From: Shinisaurus crocodilurus
Lineage: Eukaryota > Chordata > Lepidosauria > Squamata > Shinisauridae
Direction of reading: 5' to 3'
DNA: 64,000 bases
Assembly: GCA_021292165.1 (NCBI GenBank)
Contig: CM037881.1
Coordinates: 4,402,001 to 4,466,000, forward strand
The notes below the pieces were generated by a model. That model saw nothing but the letters and a program-made list of their open reading frames with translations. It was not told the origin of the DNA and searched no databases. The position numbers were made by a program, and so were the translations under genes. How positions within the stretch are numbered: the stretch's first letter is position 1; every line of letters starts with the position of its first letter. This document shows positions 1 to 12,186 of the stretch, piece by piece.

Positions 1-316
1 GTAGGCACTGAAGAGGGAATTGAACAGAACCTCCTTGATTCGGCGGTTGAAGTCTGCTTTCAGGCACTCCACCTCGTTACGAATGAGGTCTGGGGACAAG
101 GGGCAGCTGTGTGTGGGGATGGGCACAGAGTTGTTGAACTGTTCTTTCAAAGACTCTCTCAGGAGAGAGAGGAAGTCTTTGGGCTTGACAAGGCTGCCAA
201 CCCCGGAGGCACCCGCATCCGCCAGCTGATCCTGAACCAAATAGCCACAGTCTGTTGGGAGAGGCTGCGTTCTACTGTCTTGATGGAAGCAGCACAGCGG
301 GACGTAGACACCAAAC
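1..316 (-). CDS. TMEM39A: TMEM39A coding exon 5 (partial, truncated by window edge)
   Basis: The acceptor CTGTAG ends at 317. The reading frame is open to base 1, ending in LFNSLFSAY (residue 297). It holds conserved [17 protein letters not shown] and [20 protein letters not shown]. Whether the exon ends at or beyond the window edge cannot be seen. Confidence 0.95.
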
Positions 317-3300
317 CTACAGAGAAGGGAGACACGCCAGGGTGAGATGATAGCCTGGGATGCATCCCATCCACGAATACCTAACAGGAGCTTCCTAGCC
401 AACATACTTGTATTTCCTACTCCAGTCCGGGGTCATTATCTCCTTCCACCCTGATTGTTTCCATTATGCTACTTCTGTGGCAATGCCTGCTTAACACCCA
501 GGGCTGAGTAACGCGACCAGAGATAGAAGAGAATGGTAGTTTTTGGACTTCAAGCAGAGCTACGGAGTTTTCCCTGCCTCCCAGATGGCTGCTGTTCTTC
601 TGCAACCCACCTTGATATCTACTCTTATATCAAATTGTTGGATTGGGTGTCGCCTGACCTATATAATGAAAGAGAGTTCTAGTGTATAACACACACATTG
701 GGAAAAACAAACATGCATCTTTCTCCTCCTAGCCATTCTTCCCCAAAAGACCTGTGTGATAGCGTTGAAGCCAGTACATCCTTTGCCCATCCTGTTCTGA
801 TCAACCAGGTTTCTCTTTGCCATGTCTTTGGCCCTTCCCTATAATACATTCAGGATAAAAAGTAATGATACTCACGGGTAGCCAAGAAAGAGGAGATTGA
901 GGACAGAATGGCTACGGAAGAGGTTGACCAGAGTCCAGCAGAGCACCCATCCACAAAGGGTGAGCAGCACTAGGCGTGCCAGGATCAGTGCCATATAGTG
1001 GATCACTGACGTAGTGCCCACCTGAGAGGCCTGCAAATTCAAACCCAGAGAACCATCAGCTCCACAGTCTTTCCTCCCATATCCCACAAGATCTTTCAAG
1101 GATCTTCAGCAAGGAACGGCTTGACCTGCCAGCTTCATAGGGGAACACGCTCGCCTCAAACCCAAGGGAAAACAGTTTTTATTCCATTTCTTTGCTGGGC
1201 CAAACAAATTATAGTATTGAATACTTCTAGCAGGGGTGAGCAACCTTTCTTCGGTTGAGGGCTGCATTCCCTCTTGCAATAACCTGTTTGGGGCTGTATG
1301 TTGGCAGTGAGCAGGGTCGAAGCCAGTGGTGGGCAGGGCCAGAGCCAAAGTGGGGGGCCACCCCTTTTTTCTTTCTGCTACTCTTTTCTCTCTATTTCTG
1401 CCACCCCTTTCTCCCCTTCCCTCTCCCCTTCCATGCAGCAGGCTGCCAGATAAGGAACAGACTGTTTTTGCCAGCGGTCTGAACTGACTGCATGCAGAGG
1501 GATTTTGAAATTAGGCTGAGGGTGGTCACAGGTTGCCCACCTGGATTAGACCCTATTAAAAAATAAATATCAATCTACTAAAAGCAAGTACTTCTAAAGG
1601 AATTTATGAAGTCCTTTATAATACTACAGGTACTTTTGTTTTATTATGAGGGAGATACAAAGCCACCTTTCCTTTATTAGAGAATATGACTACTTTGTGA
1701 TCTCTCATAGACAAGTGAGAGACTGAGAAACATGGAATTCGAGTGAGATGTAGCAGGTTTTGTTTGGTTCTGTTCTGCATGGAATGAGTAATTCACCACT
1801 ACAGCCAAATGGGCTACAGTCTAAAAAATAGCGCAATACGACCTCCAATAAGCAATTGATATGGTTTTGCTGTTGTTTAAGAGGTGAAAAATAGTGACCC
1901 CAAAATTTGGTGTGTGTATTTAAGTGTAACGTTAGATGTCTGTCCTCTGGGATCCATTTATCACTGGATGTAGACTCCTCCAAAGTCTGGGCCCAATCTG
2001 AAATTGATTGGTTTTGCAGGCCCTGAGCCCCCAAACCTTCCCTTTCCCAAACCTATGCGGCAGCAAGGCCCTAGATCAGGGCAGGTCACTTGTAGGCCAA
2101 AACATCTGGAGGACTACACTTCCCATCATCCCTCACCATGGCTATGCTGGCTACAGCTTATGGGGATTGTAGTCCAAAACACCTGGAGGGCCACATATTA
2201 CCAACCCCTGCCCTAAATGCTGCCATGAATATATGCAGCAGTGCTCAGCGCCACAGGGAACACAGAAAAAGTAGTTCCCACAAATCCCAGCTTGGAACAC
2301 CCGTGGAAACTACCTTTAGATGCCAGCGGCCTGAGAGGATACTGCCCATGTTCACAGCTGCATCTGTAGCGTGATAGTAAGCCTTGCTGCCAGGCTAGTT
2401 TAGGAAAGGGAAGAAGCAGAAGCAGCAGCAGCAAGGATCCAGGAAAAGATTAGAAGGTCCAATCTATACCAGTCCAAATTCAGTGCCCAAACCATAAATG
2501 TAGACTTGCACACACTTATGAAAGGCAATAGTTGGGAAAGTCAGTGCTCCCAACTTTTCAACCCAAATTCTCATATGTACATGTCAGTGGGCACTATATA
2601 AGCGCAAATTGAAATTGCACTTCAGTCCTGCGGTTCTGATGGACACCCTGTTCAACCCTGTTTGTAGCACAGACAGAGTGGACTCGATGGCCTTGTAGGC
2701 CCCTTCCAACTCTACTTTTCTATGATTCTATGATTAGAGGCACCAGGCACATCTTAAAAATATCCTATGCAAGATGGACTTTTCAATGGGCACCCAGGAG
2801 ATACCTCATCCATGAATTCCACCCTAGTTCCTGGTCTGTAGACTTCACAACTTCTCACAACCCCACAACTTCTTTATCTATGCCTGCTGTGAATCTATAA
2901 CCACAGGGAGCTTGAGGGTTCTGTCACGAGTGCAATAGCCCTGGGCCAATCAGCTGTTTTCGTTTGCATGTTACTCTACTGCTGCTCTTCACAGCTGGTC
3001 TGGCAGCAGGAACACGGATGGCGCATTTGACCAAAGGTGGGCGGGCGAGAGGAGAACATATCTATTTTCATGCACTGCAACAAAAAGACTCTAGTTCATT
3101 TAAAACCTTTTTAGAAACTGGATTATTAATTTGGATGAGATAATCATGAAAATATTACCTCAGAGATGAGGGCCCATACCAGCCTCCGCGCTAGCATCAC
3201 AATGATAAATGCTGCCAGATGGTAATCAATGAGGTGAAAGTTCTAAAGGAGAAAAGAATAGGGTATTCACCAGGGTGAAGGAGAGGCCAGAAAGTCAGGA

Positions 3301-6300
3301 GCTGCTGAGCTGACATGGCAGAAGCATGGAAGTTCCTACAGGGGAGAATTCGGACACACGGTGAGTAATTCAGAGTCTGCCAGATACGTTGGGAAGAGAA
3401 AGGGACAGGTTAAGCATGTCATGTAGGGGAAGATGGGGAGAAGAACCACACATCGCGGATACCATTTAGAAAGGAAAGCCTAGAAATAGACAGACATCCT
3501 GTACTGACTTGTGAATTCCCATTCTTCGAGGGAAGATGTAACCGTTCTGCGTTTTTGCGTTCGCAAACGGTGCGCCGAACAGAGATAAAAGGAGAATGAT
3601 CGCGAACAGACGCGCGTGAGCTGAACAAGGCAAGTTCGCAACCGGTTGTGTCAGAATTTTTGGAGAACCGTTCAGCAAGTGCGAACTCGCCTTGTTCGGC
3701 TCACGCGAGTCTGTTCGCGAACGTTCTCCTTTAGCTCCCTCCGGCTCACCCTTCCTGAATGCAAAAAAACCCAGAACAGTGACATTCCTAGGAAGGACAG
3801 CTAGCATAGGAGAAAGCCCACACCGCCTGGGTTGGGAAGTCAGTCTCGGATGAGGAGGGGCCTCACCCCACCATCTCCAGGCATTACAGTGAACATTAGT
3901 AGGTTAAAAAAAAATGTCCAAAAACACAAAGTGAAGACTTAACTGCTGCAGTCTGAAGAAAACTCAAAACAAAAAGATAACTGTCTCACTCCCTTCAAAG
4001 GAAAATTTGGCCAGGGGCAGGGATGAGAGAAGTGAGAGAATGACCCGATCAGAATGAGCCAAGAAACAAGGGGGAAGGGGAGAGGGAACCCTTTGCAGCT
4101 CAGTATCTTTTGTCCCTGAAGCCCAAACAGGTAATCACCTCCCAAAAAGAGAAGCATGTAGAGAGCCGACTGAGTGGCCCTCCTTCCTTTGAGAACAGAA
4201 ATTCACAGGTAAGTCTATTTTTCCCTTTGAGGGGACAATGGCAAGTAGTGCAGGGGGATGTTGAAAAGTAGCACATCCCAGGGCTGTGCAACTGTGTCAA
4301 CAACCCCCAGAAGGTCTCCCTGCCCACCCCCCCAGGTACAGGGCCATTTGGAGAAAGCATCTAAAGGCTGACTTCAAAGGGAGAAAAAAGCAGTCTCTTC
4401 TATGCCTGGTAACGCAAAAAAAAAAAGAAAAGAAAAGAAAAAAGGCAAACCAAGTAGCCACTCTACAGACATCTTCCAGTGGGGTCCTCTCCCAGATATC
4501 CCCCCACCCACAAGAACATGCCAGGATGACCCTCTGGAACCTGTATATTACTGGAAGTGTAAGTACCATACATTCCCTCAGCCAATGAAGCCATGTGTTC
4601 ACCCTTTGACTCAGAATCGGTTCTTGAAAAAGACAAAGGCCGACCTGTGCTGAAGAAGACCTTAAGATATTTAGAGCTGAAGTGCCCAGCAAATGTATGC
4701 CGTTCCCTTAAGGCATACGGGCAGAAGGAATGGAGAATAAACTCCAGTGCCTTGAGAAAAGGAGAAATTATTTTGGATACGAACAACCGATACAGATAGA
4801 GCACCTCTTTGTCCTGGTGGAAAATACATAATTCCTTTTCCAAAGCGAGCACTCCAAATTCTGACACTCCACACTGAGGTAGCAGCTACTACTTCAAAAT
4901 CAGTACAATGAAAGAATAGATCCCCCCCTCAATTTTTTTAAATAAAAAGTCTGGTCAAGCTTGCAAAACTATTTTAAGTTTCCACGCAGGATTCCAATTC
5001 ACCATCAGTGGGCAGAGACGATAAAAAAGAGAAGATAAAAAAAAGAAGAGAAGCAGTTCTAAAGCATCTGCAGACATGGGGTAGGGTGGAGTGCCTAGTG
5101 AGCTGGGATTTGACCAACACGGGATGCTTGCAAGAGTGGAGACTGTCTCCGTACACTGTTGGCTCAGGCCCGGAGGCAGACTATTGAGAAAAAGATCAAG
5201 CACCTCTGCTGGAGCTGCAGAGAGTGTTCCTTCAACACCATCCAATGAAGGCACTTGTGTACTCTGTTCTGAAATCACTGCTAGGGTCCATGGATCGGAT
5301 ACTGAGAGCCAAGGATGAAGTGTCTATCTTGGGGTAATTAGCATCACTTCTTGTCGAAGAGAGACACAAAAAGGTCTACAACTGGCTCCCCAAATTTTCA
5401 TCTCAGCTGTTGAACACATCTGGATTCAGAGTTCACTCTGCTTAGTCAAGTCTAATCTGCTTGAATGTAGTGTGCACTCTTCAGGGTGATTTGCCCTTTT
5501 CAACTAAAGGTGATTTTCCATCCATGAGGAGGACCAATTCCTTCAGGAGCGACTTCAAATGTATGCCTCCCTGCCTGTTGATGTAGGCTTTAGCTACAAT
5601 GTTGTCCATATTGATTAAGATGTGTAGATCTTGCAACTGGTGCACAAAAACAGAGAAGTGTCAGCCTCATTGCTCTGAGCCATTCTCGCAGGCTGAGCTG
5701 AGGAGATGACGGGGGAAGCAGGGCCATTCCACCAGCCCTGCTGAAAGGCCTCCCTCATGAAGGCTCCTCCTCTCTCAACGGTCACAAGCAGCAGCCATTC
5801 CAGCAGACTGAGGGAGATGACGGGGGAAGCAGGGCCATTCCACCAGCCCTGCTGAAAGGCCTCCCTCATGAAGGCTCCTCCTCTCTCAACGGTCACAAGC
5901 AGCAGCCATTCCAGCAGACTGAGGGAGATGACGGGGGAAGCAGGGCCATTCCACCAGCCCTGCTGAAAGGCCTCCCTCATGAAGGCTCCTCCTCTCTCAA
6001 CTGTCACAAGCAGCAGCCATTCCAGCAGACTGAGGGAGATGACGGGGGAAGCAGGGCCATTCCACCAGCCCTGCTGAAAGACCTCCCTCATGAAGCCTCT
6101 TACTTCCTTAGCTGTCAGCAAGAGCAGCCACTCCAGCAGGCTGTACTGAGGGTCAGCAAGGCCATTCCACCAGCACTACTAAAATAATAAATCCCCCCCC
6201 CTTCCTTTTTCCTTGTGTGTTGTGTCTTTTTAGATTTTAAGCCTGTGGGCAGGGACTGTCTTGTTTAACTGATTACAGTAATACCTTGGATTGCAAGCAT

Positions 6301-9253
6301 AATTCGTTCCGGAACCGTGCTTGTAATCCAAAACACTCTTATATCAAAGCGAGTCTCTGGCGGGCGTGAGCGGGGCCGATTTCGGCCCCCTACGCCCGCT
6401 CGAGGCAAGCGGTTACATTCCTACACTACTTGTATTGCAAGACGTCGCTTGTTTATCAAGTCAAAATTTATTTTAAAAAATTGCTTGTCTTGCAAAATGC
6501 TCTCAGACCAAGTTACTTGCAATCCGAGGTATTACTGTATATGCAAGCTGCTCTGGGAGCTTTTTTTAGCTGAGGAGCGGCATAAAAATACTTCAAATAA
6601 ATAAAAATTATATATATATATTTATATTTAAACTCCAGAAGTTATGCTATTCTTCTCCTTAGCAGTAGGCACCATGTTCATTTAGACCAGTGTTTCTCAA
6701 CCTTGGGTCCCCAGATGTTTTTGGCCTACAACTCCCAGCATGCCCCAGCCAGCTATGCTGGCTGGGGCATGCTGGGAGTTGTAGGCCAAAAACATCTGGG
6801 GACCCAAGGTTGAGAAACACTGATTTAGACTGATGTTCACTGTGAGAACTGTGCACAAGGGGTCCTCTATCACACTCCCTTGATTTAGCTGACCATTGAA
6901 GTTTGCCACCTGAGGGATAAATGGGCAGATTTTGGAACCAAGACTTCCAGGGTTCAAGCCACTGATGATATTAGTATAGCGCCAACTCCTATAAAATGAG
7001 GCAGGAAATGGCATAGTGAAACAAGAGTATGCTTTTGCATGCATATAGGTAACTGATAAAATGTACATGTGGAATCGCTTCCGTTTCAGCCTGGGAATCC
7101 AATCGTCTTGGTTTTGTTATAGTTCAGTAAACAAGCTCATAAATACATTTCCTTTTTGAATGCATATCCCCTGGCCTACACAAGGTATAAATTAACCCTC
7201 CCCTCCACCTCGGAACTATAATTTCTATAGAAAGGCCCTTAATTTCTTTCACAGCTCCTATTTGCTTCTCTGTATAATTGTGGAAGCTATTTATTGCTCC
7301 CCGGGTGTGCTATGTATATATATTAATGAACTGGATCACCAAGACGTAATATGTAAACGTTCCTGAATGAAAAGATCTGTGAGAAGGACCAAGATGGACT
7401 CACCAATGATGTGCAAGAGGCAGGGTGGTTGTACGGGTACCACCAAACAGTCTTGTAAATATTAATATACTGAATAAAAAGGGCCACCAGCAGGTAGATG
7501 AAAAAGAGGAACTCAAACAGAAGGTTCCCGTCCACAGGCAACTCTGGGATTCGGCAGTGTCGCACGGGCTCGGGAGTAATCAAAGCTGTGATAGGAGGAG
7601 CGGAAAGGCTGACAGCACTACCATTCCTGAAACAAAGAAACACACATCAGTAACTATTGCCAATGTCCTGGGATATCTCATGATGTTACTGGTTGAATAA
7701 TAATACTCAGCATTTACTCTGTGCTCTAGAATGTTTAGATTGTTTCGCATAAATGATCTCAAGAGATCCTTACAACAACCCTGTAACATAGGTCAATATA
7801 ATCATTGCAGATATATTGCAGATACAGGGCTGAGAGAGAATGACTTGTCCGAGGTCACCTAGTAAGCTGTGTCGGGTAATGGTTAGGGTGTTGGACTGGG
7901 ACTCGGGAGATCCGGGTTCTAGTCCCCACTCGGCCATGAAGCTCACTGAGTGACTTTGGTCCAGTCACTGACTCTCAGCCTAACCTACCTCACAGGGTTG
8001 TTGTGAGGATGAAATGGAGGAGGAGGATCATGTATGCTGCCTTGGGCTCCTTGAAGGAAAGGCAGGATATAAATGTGATAAATAAATGACAGAGGTGAGG
8101 TTTGAACTGGATACTTCCCAATTCACTTAGCAATGCAGCTTAGCCACTGCAGTGCACTGGATATTGACTGACAAAAACCAAAATGCCACGGGTCTCGCAG
8201 CTATCACAATGGCACAGGGCAAGTGTGTTTATCTCTGCATAGCCCATAGTGTGGTTTTGCTAACAGGCTGCACATTGCTGCCTTGGCACAGGGCAAGTAA
8301 TAATTAAAATATTTTCAAAGATCACACAGGATAAAAGCGCCAAGCACTGAGAGTGGAAATATCCCCCGTCCAAGTTTTCGTTAGCTTCCACATCAGGAAC
8401 AAAAGAATTGATAACTACTAGGATGACACAATTCTCACTTGTTTTTCTCCTGTAGCCTTAATACCTATAACTACCCTCTGGGAAAGATACACCCTCATAA
8501 CATAATTCTAAAACAGACTGCCGACAGTGAGGCTGTTTGCACGTAACAGTGGCAAATCATGGGTTGATGAATTAACCCATGGTTTGCTTCAGTGCATGCC
8601 AAGCACATGCCACAAGCTTTTTGAATATTCAACCCCCAATCAGACTGATCGGGGGTTGCTACATGATCTCCGGACGCAGACACTATATGTTAATCTTGGG
8701 TTAAACAACCCACAGTTAACCTAGTTACTAATTGTACGTTAATTGTGGGTTGTCTAACCCACTATTAACCTATATGACCCGGTTTGCACATAACGACAAC
8801 CCAGAGGATGGGTTGAGTATGGGTTGTCATTGAATCGGGGGTTGTCATTATGTGCGAACCCTGCACTATGGTTCAACTATGCATTGTTAACCATGAACAA
8901 CCCAGAGTTCACAACCCAACAACAAACCATGGGTTCCCTTCCTGGGTTGTTCTTCGTTAACAACCCACAGTTAAATGATAGGCAGGGTTTGCACGTAATG
9001 ACAGCACACGATTCAACAACAACCCATGATTCAACGACAACTCATAATCAACCAATACTGTGGGTTGTCATTATGTGTGAACCAGACCTATGATTTCTAC
9101 TTCCCCGATTCAAGCCCACGACGTTTCATTTTGACTTCACCTGTTTCTCAGACCGGTGCCGTTGCCACAGTTCCCACCAACCAACGTCTGGAGAGAAGGC
9201 AAAGCTGAACGGCTTAGCTGCTGCCGGCTGGGTCCCCGCCTTCCACCGGGCAT
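1..9253 (-). CDS. TMEM39A: TMEM39A, N-terminal 297 residues (5 coding exons, runs off left edge)
   Basis: Coding exons in transcript order are 9253-9141, 7626-7404, 3242-3159, 1030-876 and 316-1, all joined by GT-AG introns in consistent phase. The product begins [20 protein letters not shown] and is close to vertebrate TMEM39A along its whole visible length (human is about 488 aa). Hydrophobic segments lie near residues 75-90, 118-135 and 150-190. The family is an ER multipass protein reported to control autophagy and PI4P-phosphatase (SAC1) export through COPII. The segments [20 protein letters not shown] and [19 protein letters not shown] separate it from the paralogue TMEM39B. The start codon is the first ATG of the second exon and matches the usual N-terminus. 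The C-terminal ~190 residues are outside the window. No frameshift or stop is seen, so it looks functional. Confidence 0.97.
876..1030 (-). CDS. TMEM39A: TMEM39A coding exon 4
   Basis: A 155-nt exon coding residues 141-191 plus two bases of Pro192. It contains a long hydrophobic stretch ([20 protein letters not shown]) and [15 protein letters not shown], nearly invariant in TMEM39A. Acceptor TTTGCAG, donor CC|GTGAGT. Confidence 0.97.
1231..1547. mobile_element. hAT-type non-autonomous element
   Basis: Ends in CAGGGGTGAGCAACC and its imperfect inverted copy GGTTGCCCACCTG. The interior has no coding. Lies in TMEM39A intron 4. No clear TSD found. Confidence 0.5.
2066..2214. mobile_element. foldback MITE (CAGGGCAGG...CCCTGCCCT)
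   Basis: Imperfect inverted arms around a GGCTATGCTGGCTACAGC centre, with outer ends CAGGGCAGGT and CCAACCCCTGCCCT. Related in layout to the other palindromic MITEs here. The flanking 1550-2060 holds nothing I can name. Confidence 0.5.
2660..2736 (+). repeat. CR1 LINE 3' tail
   Basis: Contains GACTCGATGGCCTTGTAGGC and ends with the ATTCTATGATT-type 8-mer repeat of CR1. Only the last ~75 bp are present. Confidence 0.85.
3159..3242 (-). CDS. TMEM39A: TMEM39A coding exon 3
   Basis: An 84-nt, 28-codon exon (residues 113-140, [20 protein letters not shown] then LVWALISE) between TTTAG and GAG|GTAATA. Phase 0 at both ends. Confidence 0.97.
3586..3733. repeat. CpG-rich inverted repeat (about 54-bp arms, 39-bp loop)
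   Basis: Arms 3586-3640 and 3680-3733 are about 90% complementary and contain TTCGCGAACAGA and CGCGTGAGC. MITE-like foldback in TMEM39A intron 3. Transposon family not recognised. The remainder of 3740-5680 shows no feature beyond simple A-rich runs. Confidence 0.75.
5683..6165. repeat. 111-bp minisatellite, about 4 units
   Basis: Units start at 5703, 5814, 5925 and 6036 with exact 111-bp spacing and few differences; the ends are diverged. Because 111 is divisible by 3, the minus strand keeps a repeated ORF, which has no other support as a gene. TMEM39A intron 2. Confidence 0.92.
6274..6539. mobile_element. pogo/Tigger-like non-autonomous element
   Basis: TACAGTAATACCTTGGATTG at the left and AATCC..GTATTACTGTA at the right, with AATTCGTTCCGGAA inside and a TA target. 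Same family as the copies near 17.7, 45.2, 49.2-49.7 and 60.9 kb. Confidence 0.8.
6688..6822. mobile_element. palindromic hAT MITE, subfamily TTTCTCAACC
   Basis: Near-perfect inverted repeat over the whole length, ends CAGTGTTTCTCAACC / GGTTGAGAAACACTG. The 8-bp TSD ATTTAGAC lies at 6680-6687 and 6823-6830, diagnostic of hAT. Confidence 0.93.
7404..7626 (-). CDS. TMEM39A: TMEM39A coding exon 2
   Basis: The exon is 223 nt between TTTCAG and TTG|GTGAGT and codes residues 38-112. It includes the first strongly hydrophobic segment, [20 protein letters not shown], followed by the conserved [11 protein letters not shown] motif. Confidence 0.97.
7866..8090 (+). repeat. tRNA-derived CORE-SINE (MIR-like)
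   Basis: A-box-like TAATGGTTAGGGTG and B-box-like GGGTTCTAGTCCC, then the CORE segment (GTGACTTTGG..CCTCACAGGGTTGTTGTGAGGA) and an AATAAATAA tail. Same family as copies at 15.998, 31.6, 34.1, 35.7, 46.6, 50.0 and 60.2 kb. Confidence 0.85.
8307..8650 (+). repeat. ~345-bp sequence duplicated at 14.69-15.03 kb
   Basis: Nearly identical to 14691-15031, with only a handful of substitutions and single-base indels. It ends inside the GGGTTGT element. Both copies are in TMEM39A introns flanking exon 2. Confidence 0.9.
8520..9095. mobile_element. ACAACCC/GGGTTGT-rich foldback element
   Basis: About 575 bp with many alternating ACAACCC and GGGTTGT blocks and GTTTGCACGTAA / GTCATTATGTGTGAACC-type ends. 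No coding. A related sequence lies at 34.4-34.67 kb. Its right end is only about 45 bp from TMEM39A exon 2. Confidence 0.6.
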
Positions 9254-9334
9254 GACCAGGAACCAATCCACCTCTTTCACCTCTGGCAGCCTTCGCCCTG
9301 AGATCTAGGTAACAACTTGAAAGAATTCCCAGCT
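9141..9334 (-). CDS. TMEM39A: TMEM39A exon 2 (first coding exon, with 5'UTR 9334-9254)
   Basis: The acceptor TTTGTTTGCAG ends at 9335. The 5'UTR is 9334-9254, the ATG is at 9253-9251, and the donor CAG|GTGAAG follows 9141. It codes residues 1-37 and two bases of Arg38. The glycine- and serine-rich N-terminus is the expected cytosolic tail of the family. Confidence 0.95.
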
Positions 9335-10026
9335 CTGCAAACAAAAAGGGAAGAATTGAAATTGGTTAACAAAAATTAACACCTTGGCCACCTACTAAAA
9401 CAAAGGAGAGCGCAAATGTCTCCTGGGTAACTCCTGGGGTCAAAGTAACTCATTCACAAATCCGTTATATCTAACAGCAAACAAAGGATGTATTAGTGGT
9501 AGTCAGAGTCAGTTTCAGATTACCTAGCATAGGCAAGATAAATATTTAAAAGGCAAAAATTAAGATAATTTAAGAACAGGCATCAAGAAACCACATATTA
9601 GATGTCAATCATAAGTTCCTCTTCCTGTTTAATGCCAGTCTTCACGGAAGCAAATCTGGATGTTCTAGTCAAGAAGCCAGCCAGGAGATTAGATTCCATT
9701 TGTTATAAGAAATTATGAGGAACCGGCTGTCATTCATAATATACAACAGTTACAGGAGGAGAAAAGTTTTCTGCAGGTGGTGGTTGATGATTATCAGGCT
9801 TGTTATCTTACTCTGAAGTTTAAACTTCTGAATAGCACTGATCAGCCTGTTATATGTAGAGGTGTGGTTGAGGTCAAGACACGTCTGGGAGTCTCTCGGG
9901 GCTGCTCATTTTAGAAAATGGATGCACTTGAGTATTGCAAGACATGCAAGATGTCCAAATTCTGAGATTTACAATTGAAATCATGCTGTTATCATATATG
10001 ATACTCACATATATATCTAAAAATAC

Positions 10027-11312
10027 CCGAAGACTTCAGGGATGCCATAATTATCACCCTCTTTAAGAAGGGTGATAGAACAGACTGTGGAAACTATCGG
10101 GGCATTTCTCTCTTGGCAACCGCAGGTATAATATTTGCTAGGATTCCCGCAAACCGTCTATCTATTTCAGAAGAGATCCTCCCTGAAACTCAATATGGTT
10201 TCCGCCCCTCTAGAGGGACAGTAGACATGATTTTTACTGCACGTCAGCTCCAAGAAAAATGCCGGGAGCAAAATCAACCCCTTTATATGGCATTTATCGA
10301 TTTGGCTAAGGCCTTTGATACTGTAGACCGTACAGCTCTCTGGACTATCCTTATGAAAATTGGATGCCCCAATAAATTTGTGAATATCTTGCGACTTCTC
10401 CATGACAACATGACGGCAACCGTTTTGGACAACAACGGCTCTCATGGTGCTCCATTTAAAGTGGGATCAGGTGTTAAACAGGGATGTGTTATCGCCCCAA
10501 CATTATTTGCCATTTTCATCGCCATGGTTTTACATCTTGTCAAGGGGAAACTTCCCACTGGTGTGGGAATTATATATCCAACAGATGGAAAGCTTTTTAA
10601 TCTCAGCAGGCCAAAACACTGGTTTATGAAGCCATTGTATTACCAACTTTATTGTATGCCTGCGAAACATGGACTATCTATAAACGGCACTTCCACCTCC
10701 TTGAAAGGTTTCATCAACGTTGCCTCCGGAAAATCCTGCAAATTACTTGGGAAGATAGGCGAACAAATGTCAGTGTACTGGAAGAAGCAAAGACTACTAG
10801 CATTGAAAAAATGATCCTTCAACGCCAACTTCAGTGGACCGGTCATGTTGTTCGAATGCCTGACTGCCGTCTCCCAAAGCAGTTACTTTACTCCCAACTC
10901 AAGGATGGAAAGCGGAATATCGGTGGTCAATATAAGAGGTTTAAAGATGTTCATAAGGCTAATCTAAAAAAATGCAATATAAACATCGAAAACTGGGAAG
11001 CTCTGGCCCATGAACGATCTAAATGGAGGTTGGCCTTTCACAAAGGTTCCATGGACTTTGAAGAAGCCCGAGTGCAAGGTGAAAGGGAGAAACGTGCTAA
11101 GCGAAAAGCACGTCAAATGAATCCTTTACAGGACCATCTTCTATCTGGTAACCTGTGTCCTCACTGTGGGAAGCTGTGTGGATCTAGAATTGGCCTCCAC
11201 AGTCACTTACGGACCCATCGCTAGAGTCTACACAATCTTCTTTAGAATTTCCTCCTTTTATCCTGGAAGACAATCTTACTCGGTCACGAGTGATCGCCCG
11301 ATGATGATGACC
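10027..11312 (+). mobile_element. non-LTR retrotransposon RT fragment with C-terminal C2H2 finger (internally deleted)
   Basis: Translates to an RT palm region (ETQYGFRPSRGTVDMIFTAR, YMAFIDLAKAFDTVDRTALW, GVKQGCVIAPTLFAIF), then, in another frame after about 10605, LYACETW..WTGHVVRMPDCRLPKQLL and a terminal finger CPHCGKLCGSRIGLHSHLRT. The segment with the catalytic YADD box is missing at the junction. 3' end ..GATGATGATGA. RTE- or R-element-like; clade not resolved. Dead copy. Confidence 0.85.
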
Positions 11313-11526
11313 TCCCCCACCCCAATCATCTCATGTTTTATGTTTTGTCTCTTCCTAGTTTAGGTTCAGACATATGTACAGAACATCTTGGAAATGCCCA
11401 ACACACACTGATCCTAAAAAAATAGCTTGCTAGCAACACCAGACTGTGGTCCCTGCTTTCCCAGTGTAACACATAATTTATCAAGCTGTGCTGGTATGTC
11501 CCCATCCTAAAAATCAATTTGCTGTA

Positions 11527-11553
11527 GTACTACTACTACTACTACTACTACTA
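11527..11553. repeat. (ACT)n microsatellite
   Basis: Nine tandem trinucleotide units. Confidence 0.95.
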
Positions 11554-11678
11554 GTATTTTGCTCAAAATGTTCTGCAAGATACAGGCAGACACTGTCTAC
11601 AAAACCAGCAGGGTGAATGGGTGATGGGTCTGCTTTATTCCAATTTAGGGGGAGTGGAATAGAGGCACAGTACTACAA

Positions 11679-11731
<53 letters not shown>

Positions 11732-11732
11732 C
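11679..11732. repeat. (CA)n(TA)n microsatellite
   Basis: About 19 CA units running into TA units. Confidence 0.95.
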
Positions 11733-12186
11733 CCTTAAAATGCAATCCATAACCCTTTATCAAATAATGCCTTACTTTAAAGGTCAATCTTTTGAATTAT
11801 GGTACAATGGGGGCCATGTACTGTATACATTATTACAGGTTCAATACTAGAGGTCACAGGCTGACAAGTCATCACAGATAATGAGACCTAGCCCCTTGAT
11901 CCAGAAGACACCAGCATATGTCTCTCACACGGATACCTGAATACATGAAGTTGCCTTGTACCGACTCAGAGCATTGGCCTATCCAGCCCAGTACTATCTG
12001 CTGCCAATGGCTCTCCCAGGGGGGGTCTCAGACAGGTAAAGAGTCTTTCTCAGCCCTGCCATGAGAGATCTTTCATACCTGGAGGTTGAACGTGGGACCT
12101 TCTGAGTACAAAGTGCATTAAAAACATGGTTGTTCAGGCGGGGATATGGGGTGGGTTAGGATTTTAAAAGAATTTTAAAAATTCAG

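Noticed and set aside
5615..6121. 168-residue repetitive ORF
   Set aside because: Produced by the 111-bp minisatellite; no start context, splice sites or homology.
7866..8090. tRNA gene
   Set aside because: A/B-box-like sequences belong to a CORE-SINE with a LINE-type tail; there is no cloverleaf-compatible tRNA.
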